NCBI RefSeq assembly: GCF_004521915.1
Contig: NZ_SDKD01000026.1
Location: forward strand, 1-47,764
Length of the DNA: 47,764 nt
Source: Brevibacillus migulae
GTDB taxonomy: Bacteria; Bacillota; Bacilli; Brevibacillales; Brevibacillaceae
Reading direction: 5' to 3'
Part shown: one piece after another, positions 7,535-15,835 of the stretch
Numbering within the stretch: position 1 is the stretch's first letter
Layout: each line of letters opens with the position of its first letter
The notes under the pieces: generated by a model
What the model was told of the DNA's origin: nothing
What the model saw: the letters and a program-made list of their open reading frames with translations, nothing else
The model's database searches: none
Position numbers and translations under genes: made by a program

Positions 7535-8620
7535 ATGACGACGAAATATAATCTCGTAAAAGAGACGATCAAATCCTGGATTGTCGAGGGGAAAGTAGCA
7601 CCGCATCAAAAAATCATGTCAGAAAACGAGCTGGTCGAGCATTTTTCGGTCAGCCGGCATACGGTGCGCCAAGCCATCGGTGAGCTGGTGAATGAAGGCT
7701 GGCTGTATCGGGAGCAAGGCCGCGGGACCTTTTGCGCCTATCGCGAGCATCTGCGCAGGAAGCATACGGATAAAATGATCGGGATCGTGACGACCTACAT
7801 ATCGGACTACATTTTCCCCTCGATTATCCGGGGAGCGGAAAGCTTTCTCAGCAGCAAAGGGTACAGCATCATCCTGGCGAGCACCAATAACCAGATCGAA
7901 GAAGAGAAAAATTGCCTGCAGACGCTATTGGGCAAAAATATCGATGGCCTGATTATCGAGCCGACCCGCAGCGCGATGTACAACTCCAATTTGGATTACT
8001 ATCTGCAGCTGGAAGCGAATCAGATCCCCTACGTGATGATCAATGCCACCTATCCGCAGCTGCAGCCGCCAAGCCTCACGATGGATGATGAGCTCGGTGG
8101 CTATATCGCGACCAAGCATCTGATTGACTCGGGGCACAAGCAGATCGTCGGGCTGTTTAAAACGGATGACCTGCAAGGGGTGAACCGGATGAAGGGATTT
8201 GTCCGCGCACATCGCGAGCATCAGCTGCCGATCACGCCAAGCACGATCATTTCCTTCAATACGGAGGAAAAGGAGTGGAAGCCACAGCAAGAGCTGCGTG
8301 AGCTCCTGTCGGCAAAAGGAAGTCGTCCGACCGGCATCGTCTGCTATAACGACCAGATTGCGATCAGTCTGCTCGATGTGACTCGTGAGCTCAAGCTGCG
8401 GGTGCCTGAGGATATTTCCATGGTCGGCTACGATGATTCGCTGCTGGCGGAAGCATCCGAAGTAAAGCTGACCTCCATCAAGCATCCGCAAACCATCATG
8501 GGGGAAGAAGCCGCGAAAATGCTGCTGGATATCATCGAGGGCAAAGCAGATCGGCAAACGCTGCCGCCTGTGGTCTATAAACCGGAGCTGGTTATCCGCA
8601 AGTCTACGCAGAGGGTGTAA
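7535..8620 (+). CDS. araR: Arabinose operon repressor AraR (GntR-LacI chimera)
   Basis: A 361-residue transcriptional repressor. Residues about 1-68 form a GntR-type winged helix (MSENELVEHFSVSRHTVRQA, EGWLYREQGRGTF). Residues about 75-358 form a LacI/GalR-type sugar-binding domain (IGIVTTYISDYIFPSIIRGA, GLIIEPTRSA, GIVCYNDQIAISLLD, SMVGYDDSLLAEASEVKLTSIKHP). This chimera defines AraR, which is released from DNA by L-arabinose. The start ATG follows AAAGGTGAT. Six AraR-like operators lie around araA, araB, araR and the ABC operon, which supports the assignment. The gene appears intact and autoregulated. Confidence 0.95.
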   Translation: MTTKYNLVKETIKSWIVEGKVAPHQKIMSENELVEHFSVSRHTVRQAIGELVNEGWLYREQGRGTFCAYREHLRRKHTDKMIGIVTTYISDYIFPSIIRGAESFLSSKGYSIILASTNNQIEEEKNCLQTLLGKNIDGLIIEPTRSAMYNSNLDYYLQLEANQIPYVMINATYPQLQPPSLTMDDELGGYIATKHLIDSGHKQIVGLFKTDDLQGVNRMKGFVRAHREHQLPITPSTIISFNTEEKEWKPQQELRELLSAKGSRPTGIVCYNDQIAISLLDVTRELKLRVPEDISMVGYDDSLLAEASEVKLTSIKHPQTIMGEEAAKMLLDIIEGKADRQTLPPVVYKPELVIRKSTQRV

Positions 8621-8648
8621 GGAGGATGTACATTCTCCTTTTGCCTTC

Positions 8649-8664
8649 ACTTGTACGGTCAAGT
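8649..8664. promoter_or_regulatory. AraR operator O5 (upstream of ABC operon promoter)
   Basis: ACTTGTACGGTCAAGT matches the AraR palindrome except in the right-centre. It lies upstream of the promoter at 8677-8706, with its centre 92 bp from operator O6, so the promoter is bracketed by two operators. Confidence 0.65.
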
Positions 8665-8676
8665 TTATTTTACTTA

Positions 8677-8706
8677 TTGCCCAACTTTTTCTAATTGTGT
8701 TACTAT
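8677..8706 (+). promoter_or_regulatory. Promoter of the sugar ABC operon
   Basis: TTGCCC (8677-8682) and TACTAT (8701-8706), with TG at 8698-8699 forming an extended -10; the spacer is 18 bp. Confidence 0.5.
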
Positions 8707-8710
8707 CAAA

Positions 8711-8728
8711 TAAGAAAACGGTTTCATC
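8711..8728. promoter_or_regulatory. cre-like CcpA site
   Basis: TAAGAAAACGGTTTCATC matches the catabolite-responsive-element pattern (TGNAANCGNTTNCA) except for the first T. It lies just downstream of the predicted -10 box, a repressing position, which would add glucose repression to AraR control. Confidence 0.55.
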
Positions 8729-8740
8729 AATGCTATTCCA

Positions 8741-8756
8741 ACTTGTACGTACATCC
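8741..8756. promoter_or_regulatory. AraR operator O6 (ABC operon)
   Basis: ACTTGTACGTACATCC is identical to the operator at 5655-5670. It lies between the cre-like site and the ribosome binding site of the binding-protein gene. Confidence 0.75.
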
Positions 8757-8785
8757 ATTTAACAGAAAAGAAAGGGGAGTTTCAA

Positions 8786-9862
8786 ATGAGAAAAAGTCTA
8801 TCCATCATCATGATGCTCGTTATGGCCGTGATGCTGGCTGCCTGCGGTGCGGCTACAGGAGGATCAGGGGGAGAAAACGGGTTTGTCGGCATCTCCATGC
8901 CTACCAAATCGTCCGAGCGTTGGGTGAACGATGGTGCCAATATGGTGAAGGAATTTGAAGCGCTCGGCTACAAAACCGACCTGCAATACGCGGAGGATGT
9001 CGTGGAAAACCAGGTCTCGCAAATTGAAAACATGATCACAAAAGGCGTCAAGATCCTCGTGATCGCGCCGATCGACGGCGAAGCATTGACCGACGTGCTG
9101 AAAAAAGCGAATGACGCGGGAATCAAGGTCATCGCCTATGACCGTCTGATCAAAAAGAGCGAGCATGTCAGCTACTATGCGACGTTTGACAACTTCAAGG
9201 TCGGGGTGCAGCAAGCTTCCTACATTGAAGAGAAATTGGGGCTGAAAGAAGGCAAAGGTCCATTCAATATCGAGCTTTTTGCAGGTTCGCCGGATGACAA
9301 TAACGCCTACTTCTTCTTTGACGGTGCGATGTCTGTCCTGAAGCCGTACATTGACTCTGGAAAATTGGTTGTCCGCAGCAAGCAAACCGAATTCGAGCAG
9401 ATCGCGACGCTCCGCTGGGATGGTGCTTTGGCGCAAGCGCGGATGGACAACCTGTTGAGTGCACATTACGCTTCGGAAAACGTTCACGCGGTTCTGTCTC
9501 CTTATGATGGCATCAGCATCGGGATCATTTCTTCGCTGAAGGGTGTAGGCTACGGTTCTGGCAGCAAACCGATGCCGATCATTACGGGTCAGGATGCGGA
9601 GCTGGCTTCGGTGAAGTCGATCATCGCGGGTGAGCAGACGCAAACCGTATTCAAGGACACGCGCGAACTGGCGAAAAAAGCCGTAGCGATGGCGGACAGC
9701 CTGATGAAAGGAAAAGAAGCGGAGGTAAACGACACCAAGACCTATAACAACGGGGCAAAAGTCGTTCCTTCTTATCTTTTGGAACCGGTTTCAGTCGATA
9801 AGTCCAATTACGAGAAAGCATTGGTAGAGAGTGGTTACTATACAAAAGACCAGCTTCAATAG
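8786..9862 (+). CDS. chvE: ChvE-type sugar-binding lipoprotein of ABC transporter
   Basis: A 358-residue extracellular solute-binding lipoprotein. The signal peptide ends in a lipobox LAAC (Cys about residue 20), followed by a Gly/Ser linker. The body is a periplasmic-binding-protein type 1 fold (Peripla_BP_4): VGISMPTKSSERW, KILVIAPIDGEAL, VIAYDRLIKKSEHVSYYATFDN, ITGQDAELASVKSI. These match the ChvE/XylF-like family, which binds aldoses including arabinose, galactose and glucose. The start ATG follows AAAGGGGAG. It heads a three-gene operon with the ATPase and permease below and is controlled by AraR sites and a cre-like site, so arabinose is the likely ligand. The hairpin downstream (9882-9928) may protect its mRNA. 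Confidence 0.9.
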   Translation: MRKSLSIIMMLVMAVMLAACGAATGGSGGENGFVGISMPTKSSERWVNDGANMVKEFEALGYKTDLQYAEDVVENQVSQIENMITKGVKILVIAPIDGEALTDVLKKANDAGIKVIAYDRLIKKSEHVSYYATFDNFKVGVQQASYIEEKLGLKEGKGPFNIELFAGSPDDNNAYFFFDGAMSVLKPYIDSGKLVVRSKQTEFEQIATLRWDGALAQARMDNLLSAHYASENVHAVLSPYDGISIGIISSLKGVGYGSGSKPMPIITGQDAELASVKSIIAGEQTQTVFKDTRELAKKAVAMADSLMKGKEAEVNDTKTYNNGAKVVPSYLLEPVSVDKSNYEKALVESGYYTKDQLQ

Positions 9863-9881
9863 AGAGAAAACGGTGTGACCC

Positions 9882-9928
9882 AAATGATTTAGTGACGGTT
9901 GAAAAGTCTGGCTGTCACTAAATCATTT
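9882..9928 (+). promoter_or_regulatory. Intercistronic 15-bp perfect hairpin
   Basis: Bases 9882-9896 and 9914-9928 form a perfect 15-bp stem with a 17-base loop and no T run. Its place between a binding-protein gene and its ATPase gene resembles the mRNA-stabilising or partially terminating hairpins that raise binding-protein levels over the membrane components. Confidence 0.75.
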
Positions 9929-9951
9929 CTATATTGAGGAGGGGTGAGAGC

Positions 9952-11481
9952 ATGGCGGCTTCTCTGTTGGAAATGAGAGGAATCACCAAAACATTCCCGG
10001 GGGTAAAAGCGCTGGAAGACGTCAATCTGCAGGTCAAGGAAGGCGAGATCCATGCGCTGATGGGCGAAAACGGTGCGGGCAAATCTACACTGATGAAGGT
10101 TCTGAGCGGCGTTTATCCCTATGGGACATATACAGGAGACATCCTTTTTCAAGGAAAAGTCTGCGAATTTCGAGACATCAAGCAGAGCGAGCAGCTGGGT
10201 ATCGTCATCATCCACCAGGAGCTGGCGCTGATCTCGGAGCTGTCGATCGCGGAGAACATTTTTTTGGGCAATGAGCAGGCGAGTCGAGGCATTGTCGACT
10301 GGCAGCAGACGAGGGTGAAAGCGAGGGAGCTCTTGCAAAAGGTAGGGCTGCAGGAATCGCCCGACACGCTCATTTCCCAGATCGGGGTGGGCAAGCAGCA
10401 GCTGGTGGAGATCGCCAAAGCATTGTCCAAAAAAGTGAAGCTCCTGATCCTGGATGAACCGACTGCTGCACTCAACGAAGAGGACAGCGATAATCTGCTG
10501 AAGCTGCTGCTCGAATTCAAAAAAGAAGGCATTTCCTCCATCCTGATTTCCCATAAGCTCAACGAGGTGTCCCGCGTAGCGGATTCCATCACCATCCTGC
10601 GCGACGGCAAGACGATCGAGACGCTGGAGACAAAAACGGGAGAGGTCACAGAGGAACGCATCATCAAAGGGATGGTCGGCCGGGACATGACGCAGCGCTA
10701 CCCGCAGCGCTTTCCCGTGATCGGTGAGACGATTTTTGAAGTGAAGGACTGGAATGTCTATCATCCTGTCATCCCGGAGCGGAAAGTCATCGATGAGGTG
10801 AGCTTGCACATCCGCCGCGGCGAGATCGTCGGGATTGCCGGCTTGATGGGAGCAGGGCGCACGGAGCTGGCGATGAGCATTTTTGGCCGCTCCTACGGTA
10901 AGCGAATCAGCGGACAGATGTTCAAGCATGGCAAGGAAATTCGCATCACTGATATTCCCGAGGCGATCGAGCAGGGAATCGCCTATGTGACAGAGGACCG
11001 GAAGCATTATGGGCTGAATCTGATGGATGATATCAAGCGAAATATTTCGTTGGCGGCGCTGGGGAAACTGTCGAAACGTTCTGTCGTGAACGAAAACGAG
11101 GAGATCAAGGTAGCCGAGGAGTTCCGGCGAAAGCTGAACATCAAGACGCCCAGCATCCTGCAAAAAGCGGTCAATCTGAGCGGCGGCAACCAGCAAAAGG
11201 TCGTGCTGAGCAAGTGGATTTTCGCCGAGCCGGATGTCTTGATCCTGGATGAACCGACCCGCGGCATCGATGTCGGAGCCAAGTACGAGATCTACACGAT
11301 CATTCATCAGCTGGCAGCGGAAGGCAAGGGCATCCTGCTGATTTCCTCGGAGCTGCCCGAATTGTTGGGCATGTGTGACCGCATTTATGTGATGAGCGAA
11401 GGAAGAATCACCGGGGAAGTAGAGCGCGCAGAAGCGACACAAGAAAGATTAATGAAAGATATGACGAAGACCAGGGGGTAG
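9952..11481 (+). CDS. gguA: Sugar ABC transporter ATP-binding protein (GguA-type)
   Basis: A 509-residue protein with two ABC domains, typical of the CUT2 family. The first domain has Walker A GENGAGKST, Walker B LLILDEPTAAL and an unusual signature IGVGKQQLVE. The second has the degenerate Walker A GLMGAGRTEL, a canonical signature NLSGGNQQKVVLSKW and Walker B VLILDEPTRGIDVG. This asymmetry is normal for the family. The start ATG 9952 (MAASLLEMRG) lies 8 bases after GAGGAGGGG; an earlier TTG overlaps that site. It energises uptake of the sugar bound by the lipoprotein upstream and is followed 5 bases later by the permease gene. Confidence 0.92.
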   Translation: MAASLLEMRGITKTFPGVKALEDVNLQVKEGEIHALMGENGAGKSTLMKVLSGVYPYGTYTGDILFQGKVCEFRDIKQSEQLGIVIIHQELALISELSIAENIFLGNEQASRGIVDWQQTRVKARELLQKVGLQESPDTLISQIGVGKQQLVEIAKALSKKVKLLILDEPTAALNEEDSDNLLKLLLEFKKEGISSILISHKLNEVSRVADSITILRDGKTIETLETKTGEVTEERIIKGMVGRDMTQRYPQRFPVIGETIFEVKDWNVYHPVIPERKVIDEVSLHIRRGEIVGIAGLMGAGRTELAMSIFGRSYGKRISGQMFKHGKEIRITDIPEAIEQGIAYVTEDRKHYGLNLMDDIKRNISLAALGKLSKRSVVNENEEIKVAEEFRRKLNIKTPSILQKAVNLSGGNQQKVVLSKWIFAEPDVLILDEPTRGIDVGAKYEIYTIIHQLAAEGKGILLISSELPELLGMCDRIYVMSEGRITGEVERAEATQERLMKDMTKTRG

Positions 11482-11486
11482 GAGAG

Positions 11487-12650
11487 ATGGAGACGATTCA
11501 AAAAATGTGGAAAGGCAACATTCGTCAATACGGGATGATCATCACGCTGGTCTTGATCATGCTGCTCTTTCAGGTGCTGACAGACGGGCTGTTACTGAAG
11601 CCGTTGAATATAACCAACCTGATCCTGCAAAACAGCTATATCCTCGTGCTGGCGATCGGGATGCTGCTGGTGATCATCACGGGGCATATCGATTTGTCCG
11701 TAGGCTCGGTTGCCGCCTTTGTCGGAGCGATTTCCGCCATCCTCATGGTGAAAATGCAGGTTCATCCTGTGGTAGCGGTGATCATCTCGCTTCTGATCGG
11801 TGCATTGGTGGGAGCATGGCAAGGGTTTTGGGTAGCGTACGTGAAAATTCCTTCCTTCATTGTGACGCTGGCGGGTATGCTGCTGTTTCGCGGGCTGACG
11901 ATGATCGTGCTGGATGGACAATCCATCGCGCCGTTTCCCGAGTCGTTCCAATTGATCAGCTCCGGTTTTGTGCCTGACCTGTTCGGGGGCAGCGGCCTTC
12001 ACCTCTTGACCATTGTCATCGGTGTTCTTTTGTCGGCCATCCTCGTGTGGACGGAATGGAGTCGCCGGCAGACGCAGCGCTCCTATCAGTTTGACGTGGA
12101 GCCAACGGGCTTCTTCATCGCCAAATTAATCGGGATGGTCGCGGTTGTCAATTTGTTTACGTTTGTCCTGGCTACTTATGAAGGGATTCCCAACATTCTG
12201 ATTTTGCTGTTTGCTCTTATCGTCCTGTATTCGTTTGTGATGAAGAAAACCGTGATGGGAAGGCATATTTACGCATTGGGCGGGAATGAGAAGGCAGCTT
12301 CTCTCTCCGGTGTACGGACCAAGCAAAAGACATTTTGGGTGTTCGTCAATATGGGCGTCCTGTCTGCACTGGCTGGCCTGATCTTTGCGGCCAGGCTGAA
12401 TGCGGCAACCCCGAAAGCCGGCGTGAACTTTGAACTGGATGCGATCGCAGCCTGCTTTATTGGCGGAGCATCGGCCACGGGCGGCATTGGCACCGTGATC
12501 GGAGCGATGATCGGCGGTCTGGTCATGGGCGTCATGAACAACGGGATGTCGTTGATCGGCCTCGGAATTGACTGGCAGCAGGGCATCAAAGGACTCGTCC
12601 TGTTGTTGGCAGTAGCGTTTGATATTTACAACAAAAACAAGGCATCCTAA
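11487..12650 (+). CDS. gguB: Sugar ABC transporter permease (GguB-type)
   Basis: A 387-residue integral membrane permease of the CUT2 (BPD_transp_2) family with about ten hydrophobic segments. Conserved stretches include LVIITGHIDLSVGSVAAF, PSFIVTLAGMLLFRGL and the loop GGNEKAASLSGVR. The C-terminal motif DAIAACFIGGASATGGIGTV is the family hallmark. It starts 5 bases after the ATPase stop, with GGAGAG in the gap, so the two are translated together. The long central segment, with a soluble loop (EWSRRQTQRSYQFDVEP), is typical of the GguB/XylH-like members rather than RbsC. The operon ends at the terminator 12668-12699. Confidence 0.92.
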   Translation: METIQKMWKGNIRQYGMIITLVLIMLLFQVLTDGLLLKPLNITNLILQNSYILVLAIGMLLVIITGHIDLSVGSVAAFVGAISAILMVKMQVHPVVAVIISLLIGALVGAWQGFWVAYVKIPSFIVTLAGMLLFRGLTMIVLDGQSIAPFPESFQLISSGFVPDLFGGSGLHLLTIVIGVLLSAILVWTEWSRRQTQRSYQFDVEPTGFFIAKLIGMVAVVNLFTFVLATYEGIPNILILLFALIVLYSFVMKKTVMGRHIYALGGNEKAASLSGVRTKQKTFWVFVNMGVLSALAGLIFAARLNAATPKAGVNFELDAIAACFIGGASATGGIGTVIGAMIGGLVMGVMNNGMSLIGLGIDWQQGIKGLVLLLAVAFDIYNKNKAS

Positions 12651-12667
12651 ATCAAGTGAGAAATGGC

Positions 12668-12699
12668 AAGCTTCTGCGGATTGTGCAGAAGCTTTTTTT
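12668..12699 (+). terminator. Rho-independent terminator
   Basis: AAGCTTCTGC pairs with GCAGAAGCTT across a short loop, with seven T following. It ends the sugar ABC operon. Confidence 0.9.
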
Positions 12700-12827
12700 G
12701 CGTCCACAATCCCTGATATTGCATGGAGAAACCCATTGTCAAAAGCGCGAAAAATCAATATACTAAGTTCATTAATCATTTCATTTCAATATGATAATCA
12801 GATCAGAACTGATGAAAGGAAATTATT

Positions 12828-14129
12828 ATGTCTGCTCAACAACATCACTATGATATCGTCATCGTGGGAGGAGGGCTTGCGGGCTTGTCCGCAGCAGCGT
12901 ACCTGTCCCACAAAGGAAAGAAAGTAGCAGTCCTGGAGCGCGGAGTCTTGGGCGGTCGAGCAGTTACGTTGCCCATCAAAGGCTTTCACTTCAACTTCGG
13001 GGCTCATGCCATCTACGGTCGCGACACCTCCATGCTGCGCACGTTTGAAAAAGAACTGGGACTCTCCATTCAATGGCAAGATTTTTCCCCTAGCAAAGCG
13101 AAATATGACATGGGGGATGAAGTGACGGATGTCCCTGCGAATATCCTGGGGCTTTTCCGTACGAAGGTAATGGGCGGACTGGATAAGGTCTCCTTCACCT
13201 TCAACATTCTCAAGACCATGCTGAAGCTGGAATCCGGCCATCCGCATCTGTCCATTGAAAAATGGCTGGAGCAAAAAAATACGCCGGACGATGTAAGGGA
13301 AATGATGCTGACGCTGGCATCCTCCAACTTCTTTACCAAGGAGCCGGAGAAAATCCCTTCGGATGTGTTTTTCCGTTACTACTCCCGCCTTTTCCTTACC
13401 AATAAGCCTGTAGCGTATATCGGCGGCGGTTGGCAAGCGTTGATCAACGAATTTGTGCGCGTGCTCGAGAGCAACAACGGAGCGATTTTTACCAAGACCA
13501 AAATCGTAGGTGTCACTCACGAGAATGATCGGATCACGAGTGTCCATACCGAGGAAGACAGCTTTACGGCAGATCAGTTCATCATGTGCATTCCGCCAAA
13601 AGAGCTGGAGAAAATCATGACAGGCTCCAAAGTGGAAGGGTTGGTCAAGCATTACGCCCAATACGACCCAACGTATGTCATGGTGTATGATATCGGTTTG
13701 AAGAAACGGATTGAGAGTCCGTACACGTACATTTACGATAAACAAAACAATATGTTCATCACAGACATTTCCTACTACGATACCAGCTGTACTCCTGAGG
13801 GCGGCCAGCTGCTGCAGGCGACCGCCTACCTGCGACAAGCGGATATGGGGAACAAAGAGGTTTTGGAAGCGTACAAAGCCAAAATCGAGCAGATGTACGA
13901 CAAGCACTTCCCAGGCTGGAGAGAGGAATTGGTCGTGCCGCGTGTCTCCCAGCGGGCAGTCGTACAGGAGATCAAGTGGAATATGCATCAGCAAGCTATG
14001 CCAGTGTTCTTCCCTGAATATCGCAACCTTTTCTTCGCCGGTGACTGGTGCCAGGGGCAAGGGCAGCTGTCCGAGCTTTCCTTCTCGAGCTCCCTTACCG
14101 TATGCGATATGATTTTAAAACACGATTAG
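12828..14129 (+). CDS. FAD-dependent oxidoreductase, phytoene-desaturase-like
   Basis: A 433-residue flavoprotein of the amine-oxidase/CrtI-like group (COG1233). The dinucleotide-binding motif DIVIVGGGLAGLSAAAYL is at residues about 9-27, followed by GGRA and the FAD-contacting stretch HFNFGAHAIYG. The C-terminal FAD signature NLFFAGDWCQGQGQLSELSF closes the protein. There are no carotenoid synthesis genes (crtB, crtM or crtN pairs) beside it, so it is probably a redox enzyme of unknown substrate rather than a carotenoid desaturase. The start ATG follows AAAGGAAA. It is monocistronic and converges on the HxlR gene at a shared bidirectional terminator. Confidence 0.85.
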   Translation: MSAQQHHYDIVIVGGGLAGLSAAAYLSHKGKKVAVLERGVLGGRAVTLPIKGFHFNFGAHAIYGRDTSMLRTFEKELGLSIQWQDFSPSKAKYDMGDEVTDVPANILGLFRTKVMGGLDKVSFTFNILKTMLKLESGHPHLSIEKWLEQKNTPDDVREMMLTLASSNFFTKEPEKIPSDVFFRYYSRLFLTNKPVAYIGGGWQALINEFVRVLESNNGAIFTKTKIVGVTHENDRITSVHTEEDSFTADQFIMCIPPKELEKIMTGSKVEGLVKHYAQYDPTYVMVYDIGLKKRIESPYTYIYDKQNNMFITDISYYDTSCTPEGGQLLQATAYLRQADMGNKEVLEAYKAKIEQMYDKHFPGWREELVVPRVSQRAVVQEIKWNMHQQAMPVFFPEYRNLFFAGDWCQGQGQLSELSFSSSLTVCDMILKHD

Positions 14130-14134
14130 AAAGC

Positions 14135-14179
14135 AAAAAGCCGTGTCTCACCTTTTGTAGGGTGAAACCGGCTTTTTTT
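14135..14179. terminator. Bidirectional rho-independent terminator
   Basis: AAAAAGCCG...CACC pairs with GGTG...CCGGCTTTTT, with A-rich and T-rich flanks on both sides. It serves the oxidoreductase on the plus strand and the regulator on the minus strand. Confidence 0.85.
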
Positions 14180-14628
14180 CACACCTCATGCGTCTCATGC
14201 TCCTCGTCAAGCATGACAGTGCGAACATCATCCGTATGGCTGTCACAGTGAGGGCAATAAAAGGTGATGCTGACCTCTTCGCCACACGCCTGATGAATGA
14301 TCTTGGAATAGCGCTGCTCCAGATGCCGTGAGCCCCAGATCGCGATGGCAGCAAGCACGGGGCGCAGCTCGTTCCCCTTCTGCGTCAAGACATACTCGAA
14401 GCGGGGAGGATGCTTGCTGTACAGCGAGGAGTGGATGATCCCTGCCTGTTCCAGATGCTGCAAGCGCTCGGAAAGAATATTGGGGGCGATGCCCTCCAGC
14501 GATTGCTTCAATTCATTAAATTTGCGTTTTCCACGAAACAGATCCCGGATAATCAAGAGCGTCCAACGATCTCCGATAATGTCCAACGTAGAGGCGATAT
14601 TGCAGGAATAGTTATATTTTTTGCTCAT
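14179..14628 (-). CDS. HxlR-family transcriptional regulator
   Basis: A 149-residue winged-helix regulator of the HxlR family. The N-terminal Cys (YNYSC, about residue 8) and the core DIIGDRWTLLIIRDLFRGKR, FNELKQSLEGIAPNILSERL, LEQAGII and YVLTQKG are hallmarks. The C terminus carries an extra CPHC-containing segment (ITFYCPHCDSHTDD), a common extension in this family that may bind a metal or sense redox state. ATG 14628 is chosen because GAGGGAG lies just before it, though the gap is short. A TTG at 14649 is possible. It is divergent from the metallo-hydrolase gene at 14788, which it may regulate. Confidence 0.88.
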   Translation of the reverse strand: MSKKYNYSCNIASTLDIIGDRWTLLIIRDLFRGKRKFNELKQSLEGIAPNILSERLQHLEQAGIIHSSLYSKHPPRFEYVLTQKGNELRPVLAAIAIWGSRHLEQRYSKIIHQACGEEVSITFYCPHCDSHTDDVRTVMLDEEHETHEV

Positions 14629-14787
14629 AGCTCCCTCGATTTCCCCCAATAATGGCTTTCGTCGCTTTTACAGATGATTTTACAACATTTCAGGCACATA
14701 AATAAATTATAAAAAGTTAGTTGTTTTTTTATACTTAGTATCATAAAATTACCTCATCCATATCATTCCATTTAGGAGGTACCAATC

Positions 14788-15540
14788 ATGATCCTTCACA
14801 AATTGCCATGGGCAGGCGTTTTGCTCGAAACCGAGCATGCGCAGCTATTGATCGATCCCTTGGGAGATGCGGCCCCGAACGTTACCCTGACAGGCACCCC
14901 GCTGGAACCACTTGCTGACCTAAGTCAATATCCGGATGTTTCCCTGATACTGGTCACCCATGTCCACCCCGACCATTTCGATCCGACCTCGCTCCAAAAG
15001 GCATACGGAGCGGATATTTTGCTCCTGCTGCCGGAAGAATCGGTTGGAGTCGCGCAAAAGGCAGGCTTTACACAGGTGGTGGGCATGCGAGTCGGAGAGC
15101 AGTTCCAGCACGGTGAGATAACGGTGACGGCCACGCATTCCGTCGACGGGTTTGGAACACCGCAGGTAGCATGGCTGGTGGAGGCAGATGGGAAAAAAGT
15201 CATTCATTGCGGGGACACACTATGGCATGGTTTTTGGTGGGGGATCGCGCGCAAGCATGGCCCGATCGAGATCGCCTGTCTTCCGGTAAACAGCCCCTTG
15301 CTCGAGGTCCCGGGCTTGGATCGGCAAAGTGAGGTAGAGGCGGTCCTTTCACCGGAGCAAGCCGTCGATGCGGCTTATTTGCTCGGGGTCAAAGCGATGA
15401 TTCCGATCCATTTTGGCACGTTTCACAACCCGCCCTTTTATATCGAGACGCAAGACCTTGCACAGCGCTTGCTGGCTGCAGGGGAAAAACGGGCGGTGGA
15501 AGTGCGGATGTTGAACAGCGGCGAGTCAATGAGCGTATAA
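14788..15540 (+). CDS. Metallo-beta-lactamase-fold hydrolase
   Basis: A 250-residue cytosolic MBL-fold hydrolase (UlaG/YtkL-like, COG2220). The metal-binding motif THVHPDHF is at about residues 53-60. Further ligands are His in VTATHSVDGFG, Asp in HCGDTLWHG and His in MIPIHFGTFH. No signal peptide is present. TAGGAGGTACC gives a strong start at 14788. The substrate is not evident; family members cleave phosphoesters, lactones or lipids. It is divergently transcribed from the HxlR regulator across a 159-bp AT-rich gap, which suggests that the regulator controls it. Confidence 0.85.
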   Translation: MILHKLPWAGVLLETEHAQLLIDPLGDAAPNVTLTGTPLEPLADLSQYPDVSLILVTHVHPDHFDPTSLQKAYGADILLLLPEESVGVAQKAGFTQVVGMRVGEQFQHGEITVTATHSVDGFGTPQVAWLVEADGKKVIHCGDTLWHGFWWGIARKHGPIEIACLPVNSPLLEVPGLDRQSEVEAVLSPEQAVDAAYLLGVKAMIPIHFGTFHNPPFYIETQDLAQRLLAAGEKRAVEVRMLNSGESMSV

Positions 15541-15606
15541 ATGCTTGCCCATAGGCTAGGTATATTCTCCTTTACTTGCGTAAGAATGTTTGGGAATTTA
15601 ATACCA

Positions 15607-15635
15607 TTGAAATTAATAGTCGAAAAAAATAGAAT
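15607..15635 (+). promoter_or_regulatory. Promoter of the levansucrase operon
   Basis: TTGAAA (15607-15612) and TAGAAT (15630-15635) with a 17-bp spacer, the same hexamers as the araA promoter. The RAT sequence follows 22 bases later, so it would lie at the start of the transcript. Confidence 0.6.
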
Positions 15636-15657
15636 GATGATGAAAACAACATAACGT

Positions 15658-15691
15658 GGGATTGTAACTGCTAAGCAGGCAAGACCTAAAA
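15658..15691 (+). promoter_or_regulatory. Ribonucleic antiterminator (RAT) of the SacY/LicT type
   Basis: The segment contains GATTGTAACTGCTAAGCAGG (15660-15679) followed by CAAGACCTAAAA. It matches the RAT target of BglG/SacY/LicT antiterminators (GGATTGT-ACTGC...GCAGGCAAAACCTAAA). Its 3' part overlaps the 5' arm of the terminator at 15681-15749, so protein binding here prevents terminator formation. The candidate protein is encoded at 21634-22479. Confidence 0.9.
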
Positions 15692-15749
15692 CGTGTAAAG
15701 GGCGAAGTGTGACTATCGCTAGATCCCTTATGCGTTTTAGGTCTTTTTT
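15681..15749 (+). terminator. Regulated leader terminator before the levansucrases
   Basis: AAGACCTAAAACG (15681-15693) pairs with CGTTTTAGGTCTT (15733-15745), followed by T residues. The 5' arm is shared with the RAT, making a mutually exclusive antiterminator/terminator switch. Confidence 0.9.
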
Positions 15750-15835
15750 GTTAGCTTCGACGAGGGTGACATTACCAAGTGGCTCACATGTTGCAGTATC
15801 AATCCTGTGGAAAACGAAAAGGGAGGAAGTTCAAT

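Noticed and set aside
9889..11442. Long minus-strand frame opposite the ABC ATPase gene
   Set aside because: It is a shadow of a conserved, high-GC gene; the plus-strand product has all ABC motifs and the minus frame has none.
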